From: JAJFFW01 sp038534195
GTDB taxonomy: Bacteria > Pseudomonadota > Alphaproteobacteria > Caulobacterales > Parvularculaceae
Reading direction: 5' to 3'
Assembly: GCA_038534195.1 (NCBI GenBank)
Contig: JBCAXE010000010.1
Coordinates: 1 to 64,000, forward strand
DNA: 64,000 nucleotides
In this document: piece after piece, positions 49,111 through 57,601 of the stretch
Layout of the letters: the number at the start of each line of letters is the position of its first letter
Numbering within the stretch: the stretch's first letter is position 1
The notes under the pieces: generated by a model
Database searches by the model: none
What the model saw: only the letters and a program-made list of their open reading frames with translations
Told to the model about the DNA's origin: nothing
Position numbers and translations under genes: made by a program

Positions 49111-50367
49111 TTGAATTTCGCCTCTGATCGCACCGGCAACGTCGCCATGATGTTTGGGCTGTTCTTGTTTCCCATCCTCCTTGGGGCGGGTATCGCGATC
49201 GATTTTACAAGGCGCTCGGAGGCGAACGCACTCATTCTTGAAAGCCTTGACGCCGCGAGCCTTAAAATCGCCAGCGATCCGGACTTGCAAAATCCTGAAA
49301 TGACCGAGCTCGCGAAGAGTATATTTCAATCGAACATCAATAATTCTTTCCCGTACGAAATTAACAGCTTCGTGGCGGCGCGTACCGAGGACGGCAATAT
49401 CAAAGTCAACGCCGATATCGGCCTCGAGCCGCTATTTCTAAAAGTCGTTGGCGTGAATAAATTGAATATCGTGCAGAAATCCGAGGCGGGCGTGCGAAAT
49501 GGTAAGGGCCTTGAACTCGTCATTGCGTTCGACACGACGGCCTCAATGGGATTTGGAAACACTTGGCAAACGGCGCTGTCGACGCTGGAGGAAGTCCTGG
49601 AATCCCTCGGAAAGCTGGTGGACGGCGATGATTTCCATATCACGCTCGTGCCTTTTTCCGACCGTGTTCCGGTGGGGGTCGGCAGAACGAGCTGGCTTAC
49701 CACAGCGGCGCCGGCAGGATGGAATGGCTGTTTTGAGCCTCGCGAAGCAGTAGACGGAACATATCAATGGGCGCTCGACGATGAACCGCCCGCATCGCGG
49801 GCGTTCGACGCCTCCGTACGCAATGTTACGGGAGGGCTCGCCGGATACAATAACGGGCCGGTTTGCCCGTCTGTATCATTAACCGGTCCCACCGATGAGG
49901 TATCTGATATTATCGACGCCGCGGCCAATTTTAGCAACGGCGGCACAGGCCGTTTTGACGTTGCGATGGCATGGTCTTGGCGCCTTCTATCGCCTAAATG
50001 GCGGGGTCTGTGGGGGCCTTCAGATTACCCGGCTTTAGATACTGAAAAAACTCGGAAAGTTGTTGTTTTTGTCACCGATGGACGAACCGAAGCCTACACG
50101 CACGAATTGAGCATGATGCGAAGCTGGGGGTATAATCAGGGGTCGACAGACGGTTTCGACAACCTCGTATATCTCTGTGACCGGATGAAAAACGACGACA
50201 TAGAAATTTTCATGTATCGCATAAACGGAAACCCGCACGCTGAGAATTATATGCAGGATTGTGCATCCTCCGACGACCACTATGAATTTATCAATAATAA
50301 CGCGCAACTTGAGTTGGCCTTTAGGGACCTGCTTGTCCAACTGGAAAGCTTACGTCTTTATCAATAG
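49111..50367 (+). CDS. TadG-like pilus-assembly protein with vWA domain
   Basis: A 418-residue protein. The TTG start follows GGAG at good distance and yields FASDRTGNVAMMFGLFLFPILLGAGIAIDFT, the Tad-type N-terminal TM segment (RxGNVAMxF) seen in TadE/TadG proteins. Residues about 135-400 form a von Willebrand A domain with the metal site DTTAS near residue 142 and FVTDGR further on. The C-terminus ends in FRDLLVQLESLRLYQ. It should be anchored in the inner membrane and act with the Flp/Tad pilus machinery. No other tad genes occur nearby. The CtrA box upstream is in line with CtrA control of pili in Caulobacter. Confidence 0.82.
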   Translation: MNFASDRTGNVAMMFGLFLFPILLGAGIAIDFTRRSEANALILESLDAASLKIASDPDLQNPEMTELAKSIFQSNINNSFPYEINSFVAARTEDGNIKVNADIGLEPLFLKVVGVNKLNIVQKSEAGVRNGKGLELVIAFDTTASMGFGNTWQTALSTLEEVLESLGKLVDGDDFHITLVPFSDRVPVGVGRTSWLTTAAPAGWNGCFEPREAVDGTYQWALDDEPPASRAFDASVRNVTGGLAGYNNGPVCPSVSLTGPTDEVSDIIDAAANFSNGGTGRFDVAMAWSWRLLSPKWRGLWGPSDYPALDTEKTRKVVVFVTDGRTEAYTHELSMMRSWGYNQGSTDGFDNLVYLCDRMKNDDIEIFMYRINGNPHAENYMQDCASSDDHYEFINNNAQLELAFRDLLVQLESLRLYQ

Positions 50368-50517
50368 GGCCATGAACGTCGACGTCATGGCGATCCGGCG
50401 TAAAACCCTCACTCACCCAAAGAGCCGCGCGCTTTGATGCAGCGGTCTTGAGTCCATAAAACCGACGCATCACGCGTTAGCACCGGCTGCCTCATAAAAG
50501 CCCACGTAATAGACAAA

Positions 50518-50602
50518 TGGTGCCCCCCGCCGGAATCGAACCGGCACTCCCGAAGGAACTGGATTTTGAATCCAGCGCGTCTACCAGTTCCGCCAGAGGG
50601 GC
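50518..50602 (-). tRNA. tRNA-Leu(CAA)
   Basis: An 85-nt cloverleaf on the minus strand. The 5' acceptor strand GCCCCTC pairs with GGGGGGC at the 3' end, followed by A and an encoded CCA. The anticodon loop TTCAAAA gives anticodon CAA for UUG. The long variable arm (TTCCTTCGGGA region) and the T loop GGTTCGATTCC are present. Confidence 0.95.
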
Positions 50603-50754
50603 ATTAGAGATGGCGCGCGAAGGCGCATATGAGCCAAGGCGCTGGGAAAGGTCAAGCGCCGCTGAGGCGGCGGGCGTCAGGTCTCGGGGATGGGGCCGAT
50701 TGCGGGGGCTGAAAGATTGATGCTAGCCTCAAGGGCGCGTCACCCGAGGCGGCC

Positions 50755-52185
50755 ATGGGTCAAGAAATTGCGTCTGAGGATTTTTCGCAAGCGGATTTCG
50801 ACGAATTTCGCGCGCGTCTCAGAGACGAAACGAAGACGCTGAAGAGCTGGTTTGATACGCGCCGCTTCCATTACGATGAAAATCTGACGGTCGGGCTCGA
50901 GTTGGAAGCCTGGCTCCTGGACGACAATGTTCTGCCTGCGCCCGTCAACCAGGAATTCCTGCGCATTGCGGACCATCCGGACATTGTGGAGGAATTGTCG
51001 GCGTTCAATATCGAAATCAATGCGCCGCCAGCCGCGCTCGCCGGACCGGTTCTGTCGGAGACCGAAAAAGCGCTCGAAAATGTCTGGTCGGTGTGCAGGG
51101 ACGCGGGCGCCCAGTGCGGCGTGCGTCCCGCCATGATCGGCATTTTGCCGACGGTCCGCGATGAAATGCTGCAACCGAGCTGGATGTCGGACGCAAACCG
51201 ATACCGCGCCCTAAACCGTCAATTGATGCGGCAACGCGAACGTAAGCCGCTCCACATCAATATTCAGGGTCGTGACGATCTCGACTATCGCTGCGATCAC
51301 ATCATGCTGGAAGCAGCGTGCACCTCGCTGCAGGCGCATTTGAAAATCAATCAGGAAGAGTGCGTGCGGTTCTACAACGCCGGCGTTCTTGCGGCCGCGC
51401 CGCTTGTGGCGGCGACAGCGAACGCGCCCTTTCTCTACGGGAAATCGCTCTGGTGCGAGACGCGCATTCCCGCTTTTGAGCAGGCGACGGCCGTCAAAGG
51501 GTTTCGCGACAGCGAGGGGCGCAATGCAAAGCGTGTGACGCTCGGCGGCGGGTATCTGCGCCATAGCTTCCTTGAGTTGTTTCTGGAAAATCTCGGTTAC
51601 ACGACGCTGTTGCCGGCTCTTGAAGACGACCGAACGCGGCTGCCGCATCTGCGCCTCCAGAACGGCGTCGTCTGGCGCTGGGTGCGCCCGATCCTCGGGT
51701 TTGGCCCCGGCGACACGCCGCATTTGCGCATAGAGCATCGCGTTATGCCCGCCGGCCCCACGCTCGCCGACACGGCGGCGAACCTTGCGCTCTGCCACGG
51801 GCTGATGCTGGCGCTGGCGAGCACGCCCACCCCGCCAGAAGCGGAGACGCCCTTTGAAGATGCGCGCGGCAATTTTTACGCCTGCGCAAAAGACGGGCTG
51901 GAGGCCGAGGTCGTCTGGGAGCGGCGCGCGGTCAATGTCCAGAGCCTTCTCCTCAACGATCTTTTGCCGAGGGCGCGCGCCGCCTTGGCGGCCGCGGATG
52001 TGGCTAAAGCCGATCTTCAACATTATTTCGATGAGATTCTCGTCCCACGCATCAGAACCGGCCGCACCGGCGCCGCGTGGCAGCGCAGTTTCATTGAGTG
52101 CCATACGGATAATTTCCAGGCGATGACGGAACGCTATCTGGAGCTGCAAGAGCAGAACGCGCCCGTGCACACATGGGACGTCTAG
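50755..52185 (+). CDS. GCS2-family glutamate-cysteine-ligase-like enzyme
   Basis: A 476-residue member of the GCS2 carboxylate-amine ligase family. The N-terminal part reads LTVGLELEAWLLDDNVLPAPVN, with the GxE(L/V)E motif that binds metal and glutamate, then EINAPPAALAG. The middle has the VAATANAPFLYGKSLWCETR substrate loop, and RIEHRVMPAGPT lies near the C-terminal lobe. GCS2 enzymes form an amide bond between a gamma-carboxyl and an amine with ATP; true glutathione synthesis is not assured. The next gene, an AstE-like hydrolase, starts 9 bases downstream, so the two are one operon and their reactions are probably linked. Confidence 0.85.
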   Translation: MGQEIASEDFSQADFDEFRARLRDETKTLKSWFDTRRFHYDENLTVGLELEAWLLDDNVLPAPVNQEFLRIADHPDIVEELSAFNIEINAPPAALAGPVLSETEKALENVWSVCRDAGAQCGVRPAMIGILPTVRDEMLQPSWMSDANRYRALNRQLMRQRERKPLHINIQGRDDLDYRCDHIMLEAACTSLQAHLKINQEECVRFYNAGVLAAAPLVAATANAPFLYGKSLWCETRIPAFEQATAVKGFRDSEGRNAKRVTLGGGYLRHSFLELFLENLGYTTLLPALEDDRTRLPHLRLQNGVVWRWVRPILGFGPGDTPHLRIEHRVMPAGPTLADTAANLALCHGLMLALASTPTPPEAETPFEDARGNFYACAKDGLEAEVVWERRAVNVQSLLLNDLLPRARAALAAADVAKADLQHYFDEILVPRIRTGRTGAAWQRSFIECHTDNFQAMTERYLELQEQNAPVHTWDV

Positions 52186-52194
52186 GCCGCCGCC

Positions 52195-53220
52195 ATGCTG
52201 ACGCTTGATCGACTTGATCATCTGCCTGAAGCGCTCATCGACATTGCGCCGGCGGCGATCACGGATGTTTTCCCAAATCCGACGCTTATTCACGTCAAGG
52301 GCGCGCTTGAACCGCCGCTCTTTCTGTCGACGCTGCTCCATGGCAATGAAACGACGAGTTTCGAGGTCCTTAAGACCCTTGCGAAACGATGGAGCGCGGC
52401 GGCGCCCCGGCGCAGTGTTTTCATTTTTGTCGGAAACGTGCGCGCTACAGCCGCACGCAAGCGGCATTTACCCGATCAGCCGGACTTCAACCGCATTTGG
52501 GGACCGGGTGAGACGCCTCACCACCGGCTCACGGCTGGCGTTCTGGAAATTGCGCGATCGGCCGGGCTCTTCGCCAGTATCGACATCCACAATAATACCG
52601 GGCGCAATCCGCTTTATGGATGCGTCAACGCTCTGCGTTCGGAAGATTTGTATCTCGCGGGCGCGTTTGCACCGATCGCGGTTTATTATCAAAACCCGCC
52701 AACGACACAGTCAATCGCCTTTTCCCATTTTTGCCCGGCGATCACCCTCGAATGCGGCCAGCCGGGCGACAAGGCGGGCTATGCAGCGGCGATGGCGCTG
52801 ATCGATCACGTGATGGCGCTGGATGCGTTCGCGGCTACGACGGCGCCCACCCGCCTTTATGAAACTGTGGGCCGCGTGGTTATACAAGGCGACGCGCCAA
52901 TCGCGTTTGGCGATGACGAAGAAAACGCAAACGGCTGCGGGATTGCTTTTCGCGCCGACCTTGAGGCGCTAAATTTCAAGTCGGTCGCACGCGGCGCGGC
53001 GTGGGCGCGCGTTGGGAGGGGCGCAGGCTTGCGTGTTCTCGACGAACATGGGCGCGATATCAGCGATCAGTTCTTCACCCAAGCCAGGGGCGCAATCACG
53101 TTGAAACAGGATGTCGTCCCGGCGATGATCACGCGAGACGAGGCGATCATTCGCGAGGATTGCCTTTGCTATTTCATGCGCCCCATGCGGACGCCGGAAA
53201 TGAGTTCATCCGTAGAATGA
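52195..53220 (+). CDS. AstE/aspartoacylase-like zinc hydrolase (M14 family)
   Basis: A 341-residue zinc enzyme of the succinylglutamate desuccinylase/aspartoacylase clan. Zinc-binding residues lie in LHGNETTSFE (H and E) and in SIDIHNNTGRNP (H). The catalytic glutamate is probably in AITLECGQPGD. The C-terminal third is a beta-barrel-like domain with LYETVGRVVIQ. Such enzymes split acyl groups or small amides from amino acids. The partner ligase 9 bases upstream makes an amide of a dicarboxylic amino acid, so this may cleave a related compound or its product. The stop codon abuts the stop of the convergent DUF697 gene directly. Confidence 0.83.
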   Translation: MLTLDRLDHLPEALIDIAPAAITDVFPNPTLIHVKGALEPPLFLSTLLHGNETTSFEVLKTLAKRWSAAAPRRSVFIFVGNVRATAARKRHLPDQPDFNRIWGPGETPHHRLTAGVLEIARSAGLFASIDIHNNTGRNPLYGCVNALRSEDLYLAGAFAPIAVYYQNPPTTQSIAFSHFCPAITLECGQPGDKAGYAAAMALIDHVMALDAFAATTAPTRLYETVGRVVIQGDAPIAFGDDEENANGCGIAFRADLEALNFKSVARGAAWARVGRGAGLRVLDEHGRDISDQFFTQARGAITLKQDVVPAMITRDEAIIREDCLCYFMRPMRTPEMSSSVE

Positions 53221-54393
53221 TCAATCAGTCGCGGGCTCGCTAGAGGCTGGCGTCTTACGCGCGAAAGTGCTCTGAACAAGCGCCCAGGCGGACTTCGGGG
53301 CCGCGAGCACTTTACCGGCCGCATCCGCCGCAACGCCCGCCGCAGCCCCGGCCGCATCGGCGGCGCTGCCCGCCACGCCGCCGCAGATTTTGGCGAGGTC
53401 ATTGATGACGCTCGCGGACTCGCGCCTCACCTGTTCGAATGCGTCTTTCGTGACCCGCGCCGCCCGCGCTTCGTTCCAGACATCGAAACTGCGGCAGCGT
53501 TGCTTGGCAACATAACCAAGCTTCAACGTCATCAGGGCGTTGACCGACCCGTCCATTACCGGCCCGACGATCATCCCGCCGAGGCGCGAGACCATGCCGC
53601 CGAGGGCGTCGCCCGCCGCGTCGGTTACGTCGTCGAGCGCGCGGCTCAAGATGACGGCGACAGCCACATCGCGCACAATCATCATCGAAAGCCTCAAACT
53701 CGGACGTCCGTAATAAAGGTGCGAGATACGCGCGATCATATTGACGTTGCGCCAGAGGACGATGAACGCATCGATGGAGCCGTTCATGCTCACCGCCGTC
53801 GCCGCGCCCACCGCCACGGACTCGCGGTGAATGTAAGCGTCCACCCGCTTGTCGATGTCGGAAAGCACGGGCGCCATCCGGTCGCGTTCGAAGTCGGACA
53901 GGGCGCCAGCGAGCGCGTCGATTTCTTTTTCTTTCGCCGATCGTTTAAGGGATCTTATTTCTTCAAGCGCTTGTAAAGCGTCGGGCTTCTTGTCGCCGAG
54001 CGCCGGATTGTTGACGAGACGCTTCAGGTAATTCTCATCATATTGGAGCCGCGCCAAAACCGCCGGCCGCGACGGCGCTTTGGCTTTCAAATCCACATCC
54101 GGCGGCACCGCGATCGCGGGCGCTTGAAAAAAGCGCCATAGAGGAACGCCGATCAGCCAGCCGAAGAGGCCCGCCGCCGCCAACAAAAACGCAGCGCCCA
54201 ACGCCGCGTGAATATCGGCGAACATTTGATAGAAGAGATAAATCTGGCCGAACGCCATCAGGAACAGGACCGCGATCAGCCCGCCGGCGATCCATCGAAT
54301 GCTGCGCCACGCGGTTCGCCACTGCTCGGCGATCTCCCACGTGACGGGTTCTTCGGGCGCGATCTGGGCGGTGTTCGAAATGGGCGTATCCAT
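53221..54393 (-). CDS. DUF697/YcjF-like membrane protein
   Basis: A 390-residue inner-membrane protein. Two TM helices (IRWIAGGLIAVLFLMAFGQIYLF and AALGAAFLLAAAGLFGWLIGVPLW) lie at about 34-95. The long coiled region SLKRSAKEKEIDALAGALSDFERDRM follows, then the DUF697 region RESVAVGAATAVSMNGSIDAFIVLWRNVNMIARISHLYYGRP. It resembles E. coli YcjF, whose usual partner YcjX (a GTPase) is not adjacent here. The C-terminal Ala-rich segment is low complexity. Role unknown; homologues are linked to envelope stress. Confidence 0.82.
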   Translation of the reverse strand: MDTPISNTAQIAPEEPVTWEIAEQWRTAWRSIRWIAGGLIAVLFLMAFGQIYLFYQMFADIHAALGAAFLLAAAGLFGWLIGVPLWRFFQAPAIAVPPDVDLKAKAPSRPAVLARLQYDENYLKRLVNNPALGDKKPDALQALEEIRSLKRSAKEKEIDALAGALSDFERDRMAPVLSDIDKRVDAYIHRESVAVGAATAVSMNGSIDAFIVLWRNVNMIARISHLYYGRPSLRLSMMIVRDVAVAVILSRALDDVTDAAGDALGGMVSRLGGMIVGPVMDGSVNALMTLKLGYVAKQRCRSFDVWNEARAARVTKDAFEQVRRESASVINDLAKICGGVAGSAADAAGAAAGVAADAAGKVLAAPKSAWALVQSTFARKTPASSEPATD

Positions 54394-54610
54394 CACTGCT
54401 ATTTGGGGAGGCTTTCGAGAAATTGCGACCAGTGAACGCCAGGCGCGGGGATAAATTGCTGTTTTTGTGCGACTAACGCCGAATAGCGCGCCACGTTAAG
54501 GATAACATATTTCTAACCACAATCCGCCAAACTGGGCCTTCACACTGGAGCCCGATCATGCGCTATAGGCTCGCTGGCGCACGGGCGAAAATGATGACGC
54601 CGCAAGAACG

Positions 54611-55291
54611 ATGGAAGACCATGTCGCCATGACATCCGCAGAGACTTCAGCACAGACGGAACCGGAGACCGTGCGCGGCGCCACGGCCCTTCTCGGCGAC
54701 ATTCTCTCCGAGCTAAAACACAGGCCAAACCCGGGACCCACGGACACAGCGACGCTTGGCGACGTCCTCGACCGGCTCGACGAGCGCGCCTTTGGCTTTT
54801 TGCTGCTGCTGTTGGCGCTGCCCTGTTGCCTGCCCTTCGTCTATCTCCTGCCGCAGATTGTATCGCTTCCGATGCTGGCGCTCGCCGGACAGCTCGCAGC
54901 GGGAAAACACCACCCGTGGTTCCCCGAAAAGCTGAAAGCGCGGGAGTTCGAGATTTCGGCCTTCCACAAAGTTTTAACCCGCAGCGAACGCTATGTGGGC
55001 TGGATCGAAAAACTGGCGCGCCCGCGCCTGCAATTCGTCACAGGCCCAACCGGCGTGCGTGTGGTCGGCTTTTTGATGCTGTTGCCGACCGCCTCCATCA
55101 TGGTGCCGCTCCCCTCCACCAATACGGTGCCGGGGATCGGCGTCGCCGTGACATCGCTCGGCTTGATCGAACGCGACGGGCTCCTTGTTATTCTGGGGCT
55201 GGTCATCGGTTTCATCTGGGTCGGGCTGTTGATCTTCCTCGGTCAGGAAGCGGCCAGCATCATCAAAGACTTTATTACAACGCGGCTTTAA
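54611..55291 (+). CDS. exoD: Exopolysaccharide synthesis protein ExoD
   Basis: A 226-residue membrane protein of the ExoD family. The family core is present: TLGDVLDRLDERAFGFLLLLLALPCCLPF, then HKVLTRSERYVGWIEKLARPRLQFVTG, and MLLPTASIMVPLPSTNTVPGIGVAVTSLGLIERDG. Four TM helices are visible. In rhizobia ExoD affects exopolysaccharide production and survival at alkaline pH; the mechanism is not known. The start could be any of two in-frame ATGs six codons apart. It is the first of a run of four rightward genes (ExoD, DsbB, Coq7, PhyH) with gaps of 70, 31 and 88 bases. Confidence 0.88.
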   Translation: MEDHVAMTSAETSAQTEPETVRGATALLGDILSELKHRPNPGPTDTATLGDVLDRLDERAFGFLLLLLALPCCLPFVYLLPQIVSLPMLALAGQLAAGKHHPWFPEKLKAREFEISAFHKVLTRSERYVGWIEKLARPRLQFVTGPTGVRVVGFLMLLPTASIMVPLPSTNTVPGIGVAVTSLGLIERDGLLVILGLVIGFIWVGLLIFLGQEAASIIKDFITTRL

Positions 55292-55362
55292 CCGGCCCGG
55301 CGTCGCTTGCGGTGTGGCGATCCGGCATGTGACGATCCGACGGGGCGCGCGGGCCGGGATCA

Positions 55363-55947
55363 ATGACTACATTGGCGATTATGGAGCGGTGGCTGGCGAA
55401 ACAATCTCTGGTGGAGCGCGCGTTGATGATCGGCGCCGCGGCGAGCGCGTTATTGCTTGCGGGCGCACATATTTTCGAACGTCTCGGCTATCCGCCCTGT
55501 GAGTTGTGCCTTGATCAACGCGAGGCCCACTGGACGGCGCTTAGCGTCGCCGTCGCCGGGCTTGCGGCGGCGTATCTCGCGAAGGCCCGTCTGGCGGCCG
55601 CTGCTACGGTGGGCGCATTGGCGCTTGTTTATGCGTTGAGCGCAGGGCTCGCCTTTTACCATACGGGTGTTGAGTTCGGCTTCTGGCCCGGACCGGCGAG
55701 CTGCGGCGCGGCAGGCGAAATCATCAGGGACGGCGGCGGTCTTGGGGCTGCGCTCGGCGAGAAACCCACCGGACCGTCCTGCGGCGACGCCGCCTGGCGG
55801 TTTCTCGGCGTCTCTATGGCCGGCTATAATCTTCTGGCGTCAGCAGCGCTCTTTTTAATTGCGCTCGCCGCAGCGCTGGGCGCAGCGCGCGCCGCCCGTC
55901 AGGCCCGCCGTCCCTCGGCGAGCTTTGCGAACGACGCAGCAGAATAA
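55363..55947 (+). CDS. DsbB-like disulfide bond formation protein
   Basis: A 194-residue inner-membrane thiol oxidoreductase. The first TM helix ends in the redox motif YPPCELCLDQR (CxxC pattern PCELC, near residue 45). A second cysteine pair is in the periplasmic loop (ASCGAAGE and PSCGDAAW), and four TM helices are seen in all, the DsbB layout. It reoxidises DsbA with electrons passing to ubiquinone. The C-terminal tail after the last helix is Arg/Ala-rich. It precedes coq7 by 31 bases, so the quinone link and position agree. Confidence 0.9.
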   Translation: MTTLAIMERWLAKQSLVERALMIGAAASALLLAGAHIFERLGYPPCELCLDQREAHWTALSVAVAGLAAAYLAKARLAAAATVGALALVYALSAGLAFYHTGVEFGFWPGPASCGAAGEIIRDGGGLGAALGEKPTGPSCGDAAWRFLGVSMAGYNLLASAALFLIALAAALGAARAARQARRPSASFANDAAE

Positions 55948-55978
55948 GGACGATCCCGCGTAAAGGACCCAAGCGATC

Positions 55979-56551
55979 ATGAGCGACACGACCGAAACAT
56001 TCGACATCAAACGCGACCGCCCCGGCCCGAGAGAGACGCGCATCGCCGAAATGCTCCGCGTCGATCACGCGGGCGAATATGGCGCGGTTCAGATCTATCG
56101 CGGTCAGCGCGCCGTCTTCGACAGGCTCGCCGGCAAAGAGCGCACCGCCGCCTTGCTGAAGGAAATGGAAGAGGGCGAGCAAAAACATCTCGACACGTTC
56201 GATCGTCTGCTTGCGGAACGCCGCGTGCGTCCGACGCTTTTTTCACCGCTCTGGAACGCGGCGGGATTCGCCCTTGGGGCCGGCACCGCGCTCATGGGCG
56301 AAAAAGCGGCGATGGCCTGCACCGCCGCCGTTGAAGAAGTGATTGAGCGCCATTATGGCGAGCAGGCCGAAGAGCTTGGCGTTGTCGATCCGGCCCTCGC
56401 GGAGACCGTGCGCGAGTTTCGTGAAGACGAGCTTGAGCATAAGCACACGGCGGAAGAAGAAGGGGCCGAGCAAGCGCCAGCTTATGGCCTTTTACGCGCC
56501 GTCATTCAGGCGGGCTGTCATGTCGCCATAAAGGTTTCTGAGAAAATCTAG
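55979..56551 (+). CDS. coq7: Demethoxyubiquinone hydroxylase Coq7
   Basis: A 190-residue di-iron monooxygenase that hydroxylates demethoxyubiquinone in ubiquinone biosynthesis. It contains the two EXXH repeats of the ferritin-like bundle: LRVDHAGEYGAVQIYRGQ (first glutamate), EMEEGEQKHLDTF, then EVIERHYGEQ and EDELEHKHTAEEEG. The length is that of bacterial Coq7 proteins. It sits downstream of the DsbB-like gene in the same direction. Confidence 0.95.
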   Translation: MSDTTETFDIKRDRPGPRETRIAEMLRVDHAGEYGAVQIYRGQRAVFDRLAGKERTAALLKEMEEGEQKHLDTFDRLLAERRVRPTLFSPLWNAAGFALGAGTALMGEKAAMACTAAVEEVIERHYGEQAEELGVVDPALAETVREFREDELEHKHTAEEEGAEQAPAYGLLRAVIQAGCHVAIKVSEKI

Positions 56552-56639
56552 AAATCTTTTAATCGGCCAAACGCTTACTGCATAAACGCCTTCAGCCGGT
56601 TACCCCGTTCCTCTAAAAGTCGCATTGGAGGAACGAAAA

Positions 56640-57524
56640 ATGGCTGGTGAAATCGACATTGACGAAACCCCTCTCGCGCCCTGGCTTCAAGGGCGCTCGT
56701 TTGACGATTGGCGCGCGCAGTTTGATCGCGACGGATATGTCATCTTTGAAAATGTGATGAGCGCCGACGCCGTTCAGTCCGTCCGCGACGCTTTAAAGCC
56801 CTATCTCGGCCAGAATATCGCGGGGCGCAATGATTTCGAAGGCTTGAAATCGAACAGAGTCTACGCGCTGCTGGCGAAATCGCCCGTCTTCGCCGAGATG
56901 GCGATCCACCCCTTGGCGATGGCGTTCGTGGAAGCCGACCTCGGTCCGTCATGCCTTCTCTCGGCCTGCCTCGCGATTAATCTGCAACCCGGCGAAACCG
57001 TGCAGCCGTGGCACCATGACGACAGTCATATGGCCGAACCGATGCCGCGCAATTCGTGGGGCGTGAGCGCCTTTTGGGCGATCGACGACATGACGGAGGA
57101 AAACGGGGCCACAGAAATTCTGCCTGGCAGTCATCGTTGGGATGCGGATGATCTCGCGAAGGTTACGTCTAATTTTCATGGCGAGAAATCTGTTTTTCAA
57201 GACCGCACCGTGCGGCCAGTGAATAGCGACCCCGCCCCGCATCCAGACGCCGTGAAAGTCGTCATGCCTTCAGGTTCCCTCATGTTGGCGAAAGGCACGC
57301 TTTTGCATCGCGGCGGCGCCAACAAATCCGATGCGCCGCGATTGATCGTTACCCCGCAATATTGCGTCGGCTGGGCTCGGCAATTGGAGAACATGACGCT
57401 CGCCGTGCCGCCGGAAAAGGCCGCGCTGCTGCCTGAACGGGCGCGCGCCCTCCTCGGCTATTCGATCCACCCGCCCTTTATGGGCTATGTGGACGGCGTC
57501 CACCCGGCGAAAACCCTCACCTGA
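56640..57524 (+). CDS. Phytanoyl-CoA dioxygenase (PhyH) family protein
   Basis: A 294-residue Fe(II)/2-oxoglutarate oxygenase. The start at ATG 56640 has GGAGGA just before it; the earlier in-frame TTG overlaps that site. The double-stranded beta-helix has the HxD motif in QPWHHDDSHMAEPMPRNSW and the distal histidine in GTLLHRGGANKSDAPRLIV, with an arginine that should hold 2-oxoglutarate. N-terminal FDRDGYVIFENVMSADAV is the usual PhyH opening. The hydroxylated substrate is unknown. Confidence 0.87.
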   Translation: MAGEIDIDETPLAPWLQGRSFDDWRAQFDRDGYVIFENVMSADAVQSVRDALKPYLGQNIAGRNDFEGLKSNRVYALLAKSPVFAEMAIHPLAMAFVEADLGPSCLLSACLAINLQPGETVQPWHHDDSHMAEPMPRNSWGVSAFWAIDDMTEENGATEILPGSHRWDADDLAKVTSNFHGEKSVFQDRTVRPVNSDPAPHPDAVKVVMPSGSLMLAKGTLLHRGGANKSDAPRLIVTPQYCVGWARQLENMTLAVPPEKAALLPERARALLGYSIHPPFMGYVDGVHPAKTLT

Positions 57525-57601
57525 TCCGGCCCAAGGCTTTTGCCACTATCGCCGCGATCAGCTACAGTCGTAGCACGAAAAATGATCCAGGGTGGTTTTC
57601 A

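Noticed and set aside
50608..50630. GCGCGCGAAGGCGC next to tRNA-Leu, also at about 22491 and in the 27-bp repeats
   Set aside because: A shared 14-mer built of GCG runs in a GC-rich genome; no longer match or element boundary was found.
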